Of a DNA stretch of 64,000 nt, positions 54,213 through 61,833 are shown one piece after another (the first letter of the stretch is position 1; each line of letters starts with the position of its first letter). The translations under genes were made by a program, and so were the position numbers. This DNA is from HR10 sp964615335 (GTDB taxonomy: Bacteria > Acidobacteriota > Blastocatellia > HR10): contig CAZTMT010000001.1 of NCBI GenBank assembly GCA_964615335.1, positions 372,001 to 436,000 of the forward strand, read 5' to 3'. The notes under the pieces are model-generated. The model saw only the letters and a list, made by a program, of their open reading frames with translations, searched no databases and was not told the origin of the DNA.

Positions 54213-55003
54213 GCCGCATTCGCGAACAGTTCGAGGCTTTACGGCGGGCCGGACAGAAGGGCCTCATCGTCTACCTCACAGCAGGCGATCCGGATCCGGA
54301 GACAACCGTTCGCCTGATTCGCGAACTCGCCGCTTCGGGCGTGGACGTGATCGAGCTGGGCGTCCCCTTCTCCGACCCGATCGCTGATGGACCGATCATC
54401 CAGAGGGCCGCCGAACGCTCCCTGCGTCGGGGGACGCGGCTTCGAGACTGTCTGGACATGGTCGCCGAGGTTCGTCGGCATTCGGATATTCCCCTGGTCC
54501 TTTTCAGCTACTTCAACCCCTTGCTACAATTTGGGCTCCAGCGGCTGGCCCGAGAGATGGAGGCCGTGGGCGTGGATGGCGTGCTCGTGACAGATCTGGT
54601 TCCGGAAGAGGCTGAGGAGTTCCGACGCCTCATGCGAGAGCGCGGGATCGAGACCATTTTTCTCGTCGCGCCCACAAGTCCGGATGCGCGTATTGCCGAG
54701 ATCGTGCGCGCGGCCTCGGGATTTGTCTACGTCGTCTCCCGCACCGGAGTGACGGGGACGCGGGAGCAGCTCTCGGAGGCGATGCGCCCCACAGTCCAGC
54801 GCGTGCGCCGATACACGGACCTTCCCATTGCCGTTGGCTTCGGAATCTCTCGACCGGAGCATGTGCGCGAGACCTGGTGCTATGCGGACGCCGCTGTTGT
54901 CGGCAGTGCCGTCGTGCAGGAGATCGAGCGACATCTCGGACAGCCCGATCTTGTCCCGCGGATCGGACGTTTCGTTCGCTGGTTGAAGGGAGAATCTGTT
55001 TGA
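54209..55003 (+). CDS. trpA: Tryptophan synthase alpha subunit
   Basis: A 264-aa TIM-barrel partner of TrpB, cleaving indole-3-glycerol phosphate. It shows LIVYLTAGDPDPETTVRLI, VIELGVPFSDPIADGPIIQRAAERSL with the catalytic glutamate, LFSYFNPLLQFGLQRLAREM, GVLVTDLVPEEAEEF with the catalytic aspartate, and YVVSRTGVTGTRE. It completes trpDCFBA in biosynthetic gene order. The aromatic-pathway genes for chorismate mutase and DAHP synthase follow at once. Confidence 0.96.
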   Translation: MSRIREQFEALRRAGQKGLIVYLTAGDPDPETTVRLIRELAASGVDVIELGVPFSDPIADGPIIQRAAERSLRRGTRLRDCLDMVAEVRRHSDIPLVLFSYFNPLLQFGLQRLAREMEAVGVDGVLVTDLVPEEAEEFRRLMRERGIETIFLVAPTSPDARIAEIVRAASGFVYVVSRTGVTGTREQLSEAMRPTVQRVRRYTDLPIAVGFGISRPEHVRETWCYADAAVVGSAVVQEIERHLGQPDLVPRIGRFVRWLKGESV

Positions 55004-55049
55004 GAGCCCTTCGAACTCTCCGGTTTCGAAGGGGCAAGGAGGCTTCACC

Positions 55050-55355
55050 GTGGACATCGAGGATTGGCGACGGATGATTGACGAGATTGATGCGAAGCTG
55101 GTCGAACTGCTGAATCTTCGCTCGCGCTGCGCCATCGAGATCGGGAAGTTGAAACGCGCGCGCTCTCTCCCGATCTATTCTCCGGAGCGAGAGCGGGAGG
55201 TGCTCGAGCGCGTGCGCCGGCTCAATCGCGGGCCTCTTGATGACGAGGCGCTGCAACGCCTCTTCGAACGCATCATGGACGAATCGCGCCGGCTCGAACG
55301 CCTTTCGGCAGAATCTCTCGATGGCTCGGAGAGCCCCCTGGGGAGAACGGAATGA
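55050..55355 (+). CDS. Chorismate mutase (AroQ class)
   Basis: A 101-aa all-helical chorismate mutase converting chorismate to prephenate. It begins DIEDWRRMIDEIDAKLVELLNLRSRCAIEIGKLKRA, the conserved first helix with the active-site arginine and lysine, and continues PIYSPEREREVLERV. GTG 55050 follows AAGGAGG by 7 bases. It is free-standing rather than fused to prephenate dehydratase. The fact that it and DAHP synthase follow trpA ties the Phe/Tyr and Trp branches to one transcript. Confidence 0.9.
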   Translation: MDIEDWRRMIDEIDAKLVELLNLRSRCAIEIGKLKRARSLPIYSPEREREVLERVRRLNRGPLDDEALQRLFERIMDESRRLERLSAESLDGSESPLGRTE

Positions 55356-55371
55356 GGAGGAAGAGCCGCCT

Positions 55372-56382
55372 ATGATCGTCATCATGCAGGAGAATGCCAC
55401 CGAAGAACAGATCGCGCGGGTGATCGAGAAGCTCCTGCAGTGGGGATTTGACGTGCACCGCTCGACGGGTGTGACGCGGACGGTCCTCGGAGCCGTCGGC
55501 GACAAAATCGTGGATGCGCGCGAACTGGAGCTTCTGGAGGGGGTCGCGGAGGTGGTCCGCGTGACGACGCCCTATAAGCTCGTGAGCCGATCCTTTCGAG
55601 CTGAGGATCTGGAGATTCGCGTGGGCGATGTCGTCATCGGCGGTCGAGAGATCGTCCTCATGGCCGGTCCCTGCGCTGTCGAGAGTCGCGAGCAAGTGCT
55701 GGAGATCGCCGAGGCCGTCAAGCGCGCCGGAGCGAAGATCCTGCGCGGCGGCGCCTTCAAGCCGCGAACTTCTCCCTACAGCTTCCAGGGGCTCGGCGAG
55801 AAGGGGCTTCAGTACTTGCGCGAAGCGGCCGACCGATATGGTCTGCTCGTGATCTCCGAAGTCATGGAGATCGCCCATATCCCCCTCGCGTCCGAATACG
55901 TGGACATCCTGCAGGTCGGCGCGCGCAATATGCAGCACTTCAACATGCTCAAAGAGCTGGGCAAACAACCGAAACCCGTGCTCCTCAAACGAGGCCCCGC
56001 CGCCACGATCGAAGAGACCTTGCTGGCGGCCGAATATATCGTCTCCGGAGGGAATCCGAACGTCATGCTCTGCGAGCGCGGGATTCGCACCTTCGAGACC
56101 GCGCTCCGCTACACGCTGGACATCTCGGCCATCCCGGTCTTCAAGAAACTCACCTACTTGCCGGTCATCGCCGATCCGAGCCATGGGACGGGCCGACGCG
56201 ACAAAGTTCCTCCCATGGCGCGCGCGGCCATTGCCGCCGGCGCCGATGGACTGCTCATCGAAGTGCACCACCGTCCGGAAGAAGCCCTCTGCGACGGCCC
56301 GCAGGCTCTGTTGCCCGACCAACTCATGGAACTGGTTGGACAACTCCGACAGATCGCCCTGGCTTTGGGGCGAACGATGTGA
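55372..56382 (+). CDS. aroF: DAHP synthase, class I-beta type with N-terminal regulatory-like domain
   Basis: A 336-aa 3-deoxy-D-arabino-heptulosonate-7-phosphate synthase, the first step of the shikimate pathway. Residues 1-70 form a ferredoxin-like domain (MIVIMQENATEEQIARVIEKL) as in Thermotoga-type enzymes, where it mediates feedback inhibition by aromatic amino acids. The catalytic barrel shows VLMAGPCAVESREQVLEIAEAV, LRGGAFKPRTSPYSFQGLG, VGARNMQHFNML, and PVIADPSHGTGRRDKVPPMARAA. ATG follows GAGGAGGAAG. It is last in the coaX-trp-aro run. Confidence 0.95.
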   Translation: MIVIMQENATEEQIARVIEKLLQWGFDVHRSTGVTRTVLGAVGDKIVDARELELLEGVAEVVRVTTPYKLVSRSFRAEDLEIRVGDVVIGGREIVLMAGPCAVESREQVLEIAEAVKRAGAKILRGGAFKPRTSPYSFQGLGEKGLQYLREAADRYGLLVISEVMEIAHIPLASEYVDILQVGARNMQHFNMLKELGKQPKPVLLKRGPAATIEETLLAAEYIVSGGNPNVMLCERGIRTFETALRYTLDISAIPVFKKLTYLPVIADPSHGTGRRDKVPPMARAAIAAGADGLLIEVHHRPEEALCDGPQALLPDQLMELVGQLRQIALALGRTM

Positions 56383-56465
56383 TCCTGCCCGCGGAGGCGA
56401 TCTCTGGGGCCGCGCGTGGAAAAACTCATGCGTTGCCCGGCGCCTGCCGATACCCGAAGAGGCGT

Positions 56466-57263
56466 TCACGAAGAGCCGGGAGGCCGAAACTGCGCTTCCT
56501 CGATCTGCACGCCGTAGGCAACTTCGGTGAATCGAATCTCCTGGACCAGTCGTCCGTCCTCGTACCGTTCGATCCGATAGGGCACAAGTGTCGCTTGCAC
56601 GACGCGAAAGTCGTAAAAAGAATCCCGAAAGCGAATCGGCTTGGCAACCAGAGGAACCGAGACGTCATACTCGATGTGCAGGATGCGGAACGTCCGCGTG
56701 CTGATGAAATACCGCGTCTTCGACCCATCGGGGAGAGTGAGGTCCAGGACATCCACCTCGATGCCGCTCCGCTTTTCGCGCCCGACGTAACGCAGATCGG
56801 CCTTGTACTCGCGATAGCGCAGGAGCGTCTCGTAGTTGTGCTTCAATTCGGCGCGAAAGGCCGCCTCCGTGCGCAGACGTAAGACGATCGGAGCGCCGTT
56901 CTCGGTCCCCCACACGCGCTCTCCGTCGTAGGAGATGACGAGCGTCGGAGCGCCCGGGAATCGGACTTCCATCTGTCGCAATTCGTCCTGCTTCTCCAGC
57001 CGATGAAGAAAGCGAATCGTGATCTCTCCTTCGCGAACGCTCCCATCTTCGAGGTAGGCTCGGACGAGGCCGCGCATCTGTCCTTTCTGACGGAGCAGAT
57101 ACACGGAAGCCTCCCCCCCATAGGCCGCCAGGGTACGCTGCACGATCTCCAGAGCCCGCTTCTCCTGAGCGGCGGAGGAAGGCAACACGCCGGTGGGGAC
57201 AAACAACAAAAGCGCAGCGATCGCTTCAATCTTCAGCCCGCGCCCCCCTCTCCCTCGGATCAT
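56466..57263 (-). CDS. Exported hypothetical protein with LolA-like features
   Basis: A 265-aa protein with a signal peptide (IEAIAALLLFVPTGVLPSSAA) and then beta-rich sequence. Segments such as GQMRGLVRAYLEDGSVREGEITIRFLHRLEKQDELRQMEV, YDGERVWGTENGAPIVL and DVLDLTLPDGSKTRYFISTRTFRILHIEYD resemble the LolA/LolB outer-membrane lipoprotein-sorting fold seen in acidobacterial secreted proteins. The match is by pattern only. It is convergent with DAHP synthase and next to the lipoprotein gene on the same strand. Confidence 0.7.
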   Translation of the reverse strand: MIRGRGGRGLKIEAIAALLLFVPTGVLPSSAAQEKRALEIVQRTLAAYGGEASVYLLRQKGQMRGLVRAYLEDGSVREGEITIRFLHRLEKQDELRQMEVRFPGAPTLVISYDGERVWGTENGAPIVLRLRTEAAFRAELKHNYETLLRYREYKADLRYVGREKRSGIEVDVLDLTLPDGSKTRYFISTRTFRILHIEYDVSVPLVAKPIRFRDSFYDFRVVQATLVPYRIERYEDGRLVQEIRFTEVAYGVQIEEAQFRPPGSS

Positions 57264-57306
57264 AGATGTGAGAGCATACGCCCTCAGCTCACGCGAAGCA
57301 AGCTCC

Positions 57307-58299
57307 TCATCGGGAGCGGGTCAGCCGAGGGTTCGCCTGATCCCCGACATCCACCAGATATTCGGCCTCCTGGAGCGCGCCCGTCCGGGGATCGTAGAGT
57401 TTCATTCGAAATCGGTGCAGGGCCCCTTCGCGCCGATGTTCAATGGGAAAGACCCCATGAGCGATCTCCCATCGCGCGATCTTGTACCGATGCTCCTGCA
57501 GGTTCCACACCCAGAGGCGCAGGCGCTCGAAATCCGTCCCCGGAACAGGAGCTGTCCGATGAGTGTCAAAAGTCAGGTAGTGAGACACCATCCCGACCTG
57601 AGGATCTTCGACCTGAGCGATCTCGTACCAGGCGACACAAGGATATTCGCCCTGAAGATGCCGCAAGGGCTCGGGCACCTTCAGTTCCACTAGGGGGGCG
57701 TACACCCATCCGATTCGAATGAGGAACGACTCGGGCAGACGCACGCAGTACCACAGCTCTGACGGGGGAGAGATCTCGGAAGGTTCCGATCGGCGTCGGC
57801 GTGGCTCATAGCGCCGGGGGAGGATCTCCTGGCTCAGGCGACGCGTGCGTTCGCGTCGCAGGATCTCGACGCGCGTTCCGGCAGGCGCATGAAAGAGAAT
57901 ATTGTCATCCGAAGCGCGACCGGGTGTCAGCCGAACGGCGGCATTTCCTGTGAGCTGCCCGAGCGCCTGTGCAGGGATCGCGGCCATCTCTTGTTCCAGA
58001 GCACGCGCTTGCTCGAAAGCGCGCTTGCGAAGGACATGGCGCGCTTCCACCCATCCTTCGATCCCCCCCTTTGTCCGCACGCGCACCCACTCCGTCCCTT
58101 TCCGCTCCAGGATCTCCACCTCCTCGGCCCGCTGAAGACGCACAAGCTCAATGGCCAGGGTCGCCGTCGAGCTGCGAACGGACACATCGGAGGAGAGGAT
58201 CACCCCATCATCCACTTTCGGCTGACGTACTGCCTTCTCGCACCCAGGCGGAAGAATCAACAGCAGAACAAGAGACAGTCCGAAACGCCCAGTCTTCAT
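57307..58299 (-). CDS. SH3-domain lipoprotein
   Basis: A 330-aa lipoprotein with signal LSLVLLLILPPGC, whose cysteine is the lipidation site. Two bacterial SH3-like repeats follow: VSVRSSTATLAIELVRLQRAEEVEILERKGTEWVRVRTKGGIEGWV (about 30-75) and AVRLTPGRASDDNILFHAPAGTRVEILRRE (about 120-150). The C-terminal half is unassigned (PCVAWYEIAQVEDPQVGMVSHYLTFDTH). SH3-like domains usually bind peptidoglycan or proteins. ATG 58299 follows GAAGGGGGG. The ORF continues upstream to 58341 but that start is not credible. Confidence 0.78.
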   Translation of the reverse strand: MKTGRFGLSLVLLLILPPGCEKAVRQPKVDDGVILSSDVSVRSSTATLAIELVRLQRAEEVEILERKGTEWVRVRTKGGIEGWVEARHVLRKRAFEQARALEQEMAAIPAQALGQLTGNAAVRLTPGRASDDNILFHAPAGTRVEILRRERTRRLSQEILPRRYEPRRRRSEPSEISPPSELWYCVRLPESFLIRIGWVYAPLVELKVPEPLRHLQGEYPCVAWYEIAQVEDPQVGMVSHYLTFDTHRTAPVPGTDFERLRLWVWNLQEHRYKIARWEIAHGVFPIEHRREGALHRFRMKLYDPRTGALQEAEYLVDVGDQANPRLTRSR

Positions 58300-58414
58300 A
58301 CCCCCCTTCCGCTCATGAGACGCCCAATGTAAAGTACCCACGCACGGAGGGTCAAGTGAGCCCCTTGCTCTTGACGAGAAAGCTCATAAGAGGATTTCCC
58401 GATTCGAAACCGAA

Positions 58415-58995
58415 CCCCATTCCGCAGAGAGCCTGCCGCCGCAGGCGACAGAAAATAGCCCAGGGTGAAACGCGAGCGAAGCCCCAGGACAGGGTGGAGC
58501 GATAGCGGAACCCATTTGGAGACCAAACCCCGTTCCGCAGAGAGCCCTCGAAGAGGACAACAGACGATAGCCCGGGGTGCAGCGCCAGCGAAACCCATTT
58601 TGAGATCGAACTCCGTTCCGCAGAGAGCCCTCGAAGAGGGCGACAGAGGATAGCCTGGGGTGGAGCGAAGCGGAACCCCAGGAAACGAGGTCCCCAATTA
58701 TCCCCGAGCCCGCGCCAGCGGGCGGCACATCGGGTCAAAAGCCGAACGAATCGAAGGACGCCATTCGTGTATCCTCCGATGTCGTGACCTGGCGTTCATG
58801 AACCAGACCCGCTGGGTGGCCGCCCGATGTGTCGCCCCCTTCGGGGGCTTTCTGTGGAAAGATGTCGTTCCGTAAAAGGGCTGACGCCCCGGGCTATTTT
58901 CTGTCGCCCCCTCCGGGAGCTTTTTGCGGAAAATGTGTCGTTCCGCAAATGGGGCTCGCGCCCCAGGCTCTTTTTTGTCGCTCGCGTGCACGGGC
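58415..58995 (+). repeat. Dispersed composite repeat, copy E
   Basis: Three long units on the left have H1 stems GCCTGC-CGCC-GCAGGC (58431-58446) and GCCCTC-GAA-GAGGGC (58627-58641). The 112-bp core at 58723-58834 is bounded by CGGCACATCGG and CCGATGTGTCG. About two short units follow on the right. Core orientation is plus, as in copy A; against copy B the core matches at all but a few positions. It separates divergent genes. Bases 58300-58414 contain no recognisable feature. Confidence 0.85.
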
Positions 58996-59034
58996 TTTCT
59001 TTCTGAAGAGACACTGCAGGTCAGCGGAGCTCAG

Positions 59035-59181
59035 GTGACGTTTCGACGTCCGTCTTCTTTGTCGGGTGTGGTCTTTCTGGACGTCTCAGTGCCGGAGGGC
59101 GCTTGGGTCTCTCTGTCGGTGAATGGACGTCTCGTTCTGGTCAGGTGCGTGAGCCCCTTTCTTTCTCCGGAGATCGGTTAG
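59035..59181 (+). CDS. Possible small protein (48 aa)
   Basis: GTG 59035 with GGAG shortly upstream opens a frame of 48 codons: SLSGVVFLDVSVPEGAWVSLSVNG is amphipathic and beta-like, and the frame ends SPFLSPEIG. It lies immediately after repeat E and just before the TonB-like ORF in a different frame. It could be a genuine small gene or the residue of a larger one broken by the repeat. No family was recognised. Confidence 0.35.
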   Translation: MTFRRPSSLSGVVFLDVSVPEGAWVSLSVNGRLVLVRCVSPFLSPEIG

Positions 59182-59210
59182 GCGTCGGGTCAAAAGGAGC
59201 AATCGAGACG

Positions 59211-59525
59211 ATGATACGAGCGGCTTTTCCCGTGACGATGCCAGAGGTCACGCCGCTGGCGACGCCCGGAGAATACAGCGTGGTGTTCCATCGGCTGAAA
59301 GCGCTGAAGCGAGTGGAGCCCGAAGTGAGGGCAGGGGAGACGTTGCGCGTTATTCTGGCTATTGATGAGACGGGGCGAGTGGTCCGAGCCCTGGCCTTCA
59401 CCTCCGAAGGACAGCGGGATGAGCAAGCTGAGGAGCGATTGCGCCAGTGGGAGTTTGAACCGTTCACGGTCGGCGGCCAGCCTGTTCGCGTGATCACGAC
59501 GCTCACGCTCGGACGGGACAGGTAA
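59211..59525 (+). CDS. Small TonB C-terminal-like protein
   Basis: A protein of about 104 aa. The region AGETLRVILAIDETGRVVRALAFTSEGQRDEQAEERLRQWEFEPFTVGGQPVRVITTLTL has the form of the TonB C-terminal domain (G.V......s.G.v......sg......a...l..W.F.P....G.pV). There is no membrane anchor or proline-rich linker, so it cannot be a normal TonB. It may be a free domain or a remnant. AAAGGAG precedes ATG 59211 by 11 bases. It abuts a 47-aa ORF. Confidence 0.6.
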   Translation: MIRAAFPVTMPEVTPLATPGEYSVVFHRLKALKRVEPEVRAGETLRVILAIDETGRVVRALAFTSEGQRDEQAEERLRQWEFEPFTVGGQPVRVITTLTLGRDR

Positions 59526-59526
59526 A

Positions 59527-59670
59527 ATGCCTCCTGAAGACACGATCGTCCTGAACGTCAAGAGGAGAGATCCTGAGGGAAGAACACGGAACTTCCTCCT
59601 GCTCTTCGCCGAGGGTCGGGCGACGGAAATCGAAATCCCCCTGTCCTTGGACCGCCTCGTGGGGAAGTGA
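59527..59670 (+). CDS. Possible small protein (47 aa)
   Basis: ATG 59527 directly follows the stop of the TonB-like gene (TAA-A-ATG) and opens 47 codons: TIVLNVKRRDPEGRTRNF and ATEIEIPLSLDRLVGK are typical coding-like charged and hydrophobic alternation. Close coupling to the preceding gene supports translation. No family was recognised and no separate ribosome binding site is seen. Confidence 0.4.
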   Translation: MPPEDTIVLNVKRRDPEGRTRNFLLLFAEGRATEIEIPLSLDRLVGK

Positions 59671-59708
59671 ACGTGCCTTAGGATGAAAGTATGCGCCTCA
59701 GATCGGGC

Positions 59709-59729
59709 TTGACAATCAGTCAGTATAAT
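59709..59729 (+). promoter_or_regulatory. Promoter-like site with (NCAG)2 spacer upstream of the VWFA gene
   Basis: A perfect TTGACA (59709-59714) and a perfect TATAAT (59724-59729) are separated by only 9 bases: A followed by two TCAG units. Nine is too short for sigma-70, but the pattern TTGACA-N-(NCAG)n-TATAAT is the same as at 34781-34817, where n is 6. Two more units would give 17. The following TTTCGG also resembles TTTGGG there. Confidence 0.55.
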
Positions 59730-59765
59730 TTCGGCTGTCGAAAATCTTCAAGGAGAAGATGAAAG

Positions 59766-59831
59766 ATGAACGGCAGCCAACGAGCCTTTAGAAAAAGAAG
59801 CATTTTCGCCATAGGAGGGGATCGCCGATGA
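59766..59831 (+). CDS. Possible leader peptide ORF (21 aa)
   Basis: ATG 59766, with AAGGAG about 10 bases upstream, opens 21 codons rich in arginine and lysine (RAFRKRS). Its stop codon overlaps the start of the VWFA gene as ATGA. Such coupling is typical of a translated leader. It may only reflect chance in the ribosome-binding region. Confidence 0.35.
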   Translation: MNGSQRAFRKRSIFAIGGDRR

Positions 59832-60862
59832 AGGCCTTCAGTTCTGGGTTTCTCCTCTTGGCTTTCCACTTCTTGGCGGCAGGGTCGCTCTCTCAGAGTC
59901 CGCAGAGAGAAGAGATGACAGTGTGGCTCGCGAGCGATTTGGTCCTGGTCCCTGTCTCTGTAATCTCCAAGAAGACCGGCCTGCCAATCGGCGGATTGAA
60001 GAGGGAAGATCTCCTCCTGCTCGAAGATGGGCGGCCGCAGCACATCGTCCTCTTCGGCCACGAGGATGTCCCGTTATCGGTACTCCTACTGGTCGAAGCA
60101 TGGCGTGTGGAAGATGTCGCTCGGGCTGCTCCTGTGATCCTGAATCGTTTGAAGCCAGAGGATGAGGTGGCGGTGATGATCTTCTGGGAGCGTCCGTATC
60201 TGATCCAAGAGCTGACCGCAGACAAGAATTTGGTGATTCAAAAGCTAGAAAGGCTGGCGGAAGAAGCAGGGGAGGAGGGCACCTACTTTGTAGAGGGTCC
60301 TTGGGGAGGATTTCGCGTCTGCAGTATGTTGTGGAATTCGATCTATGAGGGTGCTCACTACCTTGTGCGCGTCAGCGAGCCTGGACGTCGCCGAGCTATG
60401 ATCGTGTTTACGTATGGCCTGGGTGAGGGACCTCCGGTGAGCGAAGAGGAAAAGGAGGAGTTGAAAAAGAAAGTCCTCGGACAAGTTTACCAAAGCGATA
60501 TTGTGATCAACGGGATCTTGGTTGGCTTTCCTGCTCACAGGTTCGTTTGGGGAGTACTGGGGCGTCCCTTCTTTAAGCCGCTTGGGATGGAGGAGCTTGT
60601 CCGAATCACGGGCGGGCAGATAGGGAGCATCAAGCCCGGTCAGTTCTTGAAAGCGGATAAGCTTATCCAGCTGATTGATCATCTGCGAGCGCAATATGTC
60701 CTCGGGTATATGCCGACAAATGCCACTCGCGATGGGCGAATTCGCAAGATCAAGGTGGAATTATCCTCGTCCGCTAAGAAGAGATATCGGGACGCGCAGC
60801 TTCGCCATCGCCAAGGCTATGTGCCACAGCCAGCGGGAGAAGGGGCGGGTGAGAGGAAGTGA
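59828..60862 (+). CDS. Secreted VWFA-related acidobacterial protein
   Basis: A 344-aa protein with signal sequence FSSGFLLLAFHFLAAGSLS and the N-terminal pattern VLVPVSVISKKTGLPIGGLKREDLLLLEDGRPQHIVLF, followed by a VWFA-like fold (VLLLVEAWRVEDVARAAPVIL, RRAMIVFTYG, YVLGYMPTNATRDGRIRKIKVEL). This is the VWFA-related Acidobacterial domain family, abundant in and largely confined to this phylum. The MIDAS metal motif DxSxS is replaced by VEAWR, so classical metal-dependent adhesion is unlikely. Ribosome binding site AGGAGGGG. A 41-codon GTG-started ORF (60863-60988) follows without clear support. Confidence 0.85.
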   Translation: MKAFSSGFLLLAFHFLAAGSLSQSPQREEMTVWLASDLVLVPVSVISKKTGLPIGGLKREDLLLLEDGRPQHIVLFGHEDVPLSVLLLVEAWRVEDVARAAPVILNRLKPEDEVAVMIFWERPYLIQELTADKNLVIQKLERLAEEAGEEGTYFVEGPWGGFRVCSMLWNSIYEGAHYLVRVSEPGRRRAMIVFTYGLGEGPPVSEEEKEELKKKVLGQVYQSDIVINGILVGFPAHRFVWGVLGRPFFKPLGMEELVRITGGQIGSIKPGQFLKADKLIQLIDHLRAQYVLGYMPTNATRDGRIRKIKVELSSSAKKRYRDAQLRHRQGYVPQPAGEGAGERK

Positions 60863-61158
60863 GTGAGGGTGATCCGAAGTGACGGCGTGATCTTGGTGAT
60901 CATTCCTGGGGGCTTTCTCGTCAAGCTACCGGAAGTAATCCCCAACGAATGGCCGATTCGTCCTGGGAGCCCGAGAGTGAGGGTGTGAAACGCGTTTTGC
61001 CGAGAGAGCCCAAAAGGAGAAAAGCGTTTGCCGTGAAGCAGTACCCCCCGTGAGGCCCCATTCTCTTCAAAGAGCGTGCAAACTGGCGGGCGACATCCAG
61101 GCTTGTGACCGAGATGCCTGGGGAGCGATGCGTCACCCTTCACCAACCTTTGCTGAAG

Positions 61159-61737
61159 TCACTCCCACAGCGCCAGAAATTCCGTGAGGATGCGCTCGGT
61201 CATCCCCCAGATGGGGCCATAGGGAGAGGGATAAGCCGGCCACGTGCGCAGGCTTCCGGCGACGAGCTTCTGCACGCGTTCGGAGCGTCCCCGCCGCTTC
61301 AGCTCGCTCAGGCTCATCCAGAAGACGCGCTCGACTTCAGGCCCGACCTTCGGGGAGACATCCGATCGAATGACGGCCACAAGCGGAGTCACACGGATGG
61401 GGGGCAGTTGGGGGTTGCTCGGCCGAAGGGCCGTCAGCCGTCCGAGGACCTCCCCGTCGCGCTCCAAATCCAGGCCCACTTCCTCGCGCGTCTCGCGGAG
61501 GGCTGTCTCCCAGAGGCTGCGATCCTGTGGTTCGCGACGACCTCCGGGCAGCGCAATATGTCCGGACCAGGGATCGTGCTCGTCCTCCACGCGCTTGATG
61601 AAGAGAGCGTGAAGATCGTCGCCCACTTCTCGCAGGATGAGGACGACGGCCGCTTGCAGCGATTCTTCGCCTTCTTCATCGGCAGAAGGCTCGAAGGCCT
61701 TGAGTTTCTCTCGAAGTCGTTCGATTGGGGAAGACAT
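61159..61737 (-). CDS. Nudix hydrolase, CoA pyrophosphatase type
   Basis: A 192-aa Nudix protein. The Nudix box is GGRREPQDRSLWETALRETREEVGL (GX5EX7REUXEEXGU) preceded by HDPWSGHIALPGG, the pattern of the CoA-diphosphatase YeaB/Nudt7 subgroup. N-terminal helix RLREKLKAFEP fits. It likely cleaves CoA or acyl-CoA to phosphopantetheine and 3',5'-ADP. It is near, but not coupled to, the asd gene on the same strand. Confidence 0.88.
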   Translation of the reverse strand: MSSPIERLREKLKAFEPSADEEGEESLQAAVVLILREVGDDLHALFIKRVEDEHDPWSGHIALPGGRREPQDRSLWETALRETREEVGLDLERDGEVLGRLTALRPSNPQLPPIRVTPLVAVIRSDVSPKVGPEVERVFWMSLSELKRRGRSERVQKLVAGSLRTWPAYPSPYGPIWGMTERILTEFLALWE

Positions 61738-61833
61738 AGCCTCATGCGGTGCGTGGGCGAACGACCCGCTCGCGCGCGGAAGCTGTCGCTCCTGCGGCCT
61801 TCGGATTCTCCCTTGAGGCCGATCTGATCGGTA

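Noticed and set aside
60863..60988. A 41-codon GTG-started ORF after the VWFA gene
   Set aside because: There is no ribosome binding site of its own, no homologue was recognised, and its composition does not argue for coding strongly enough.
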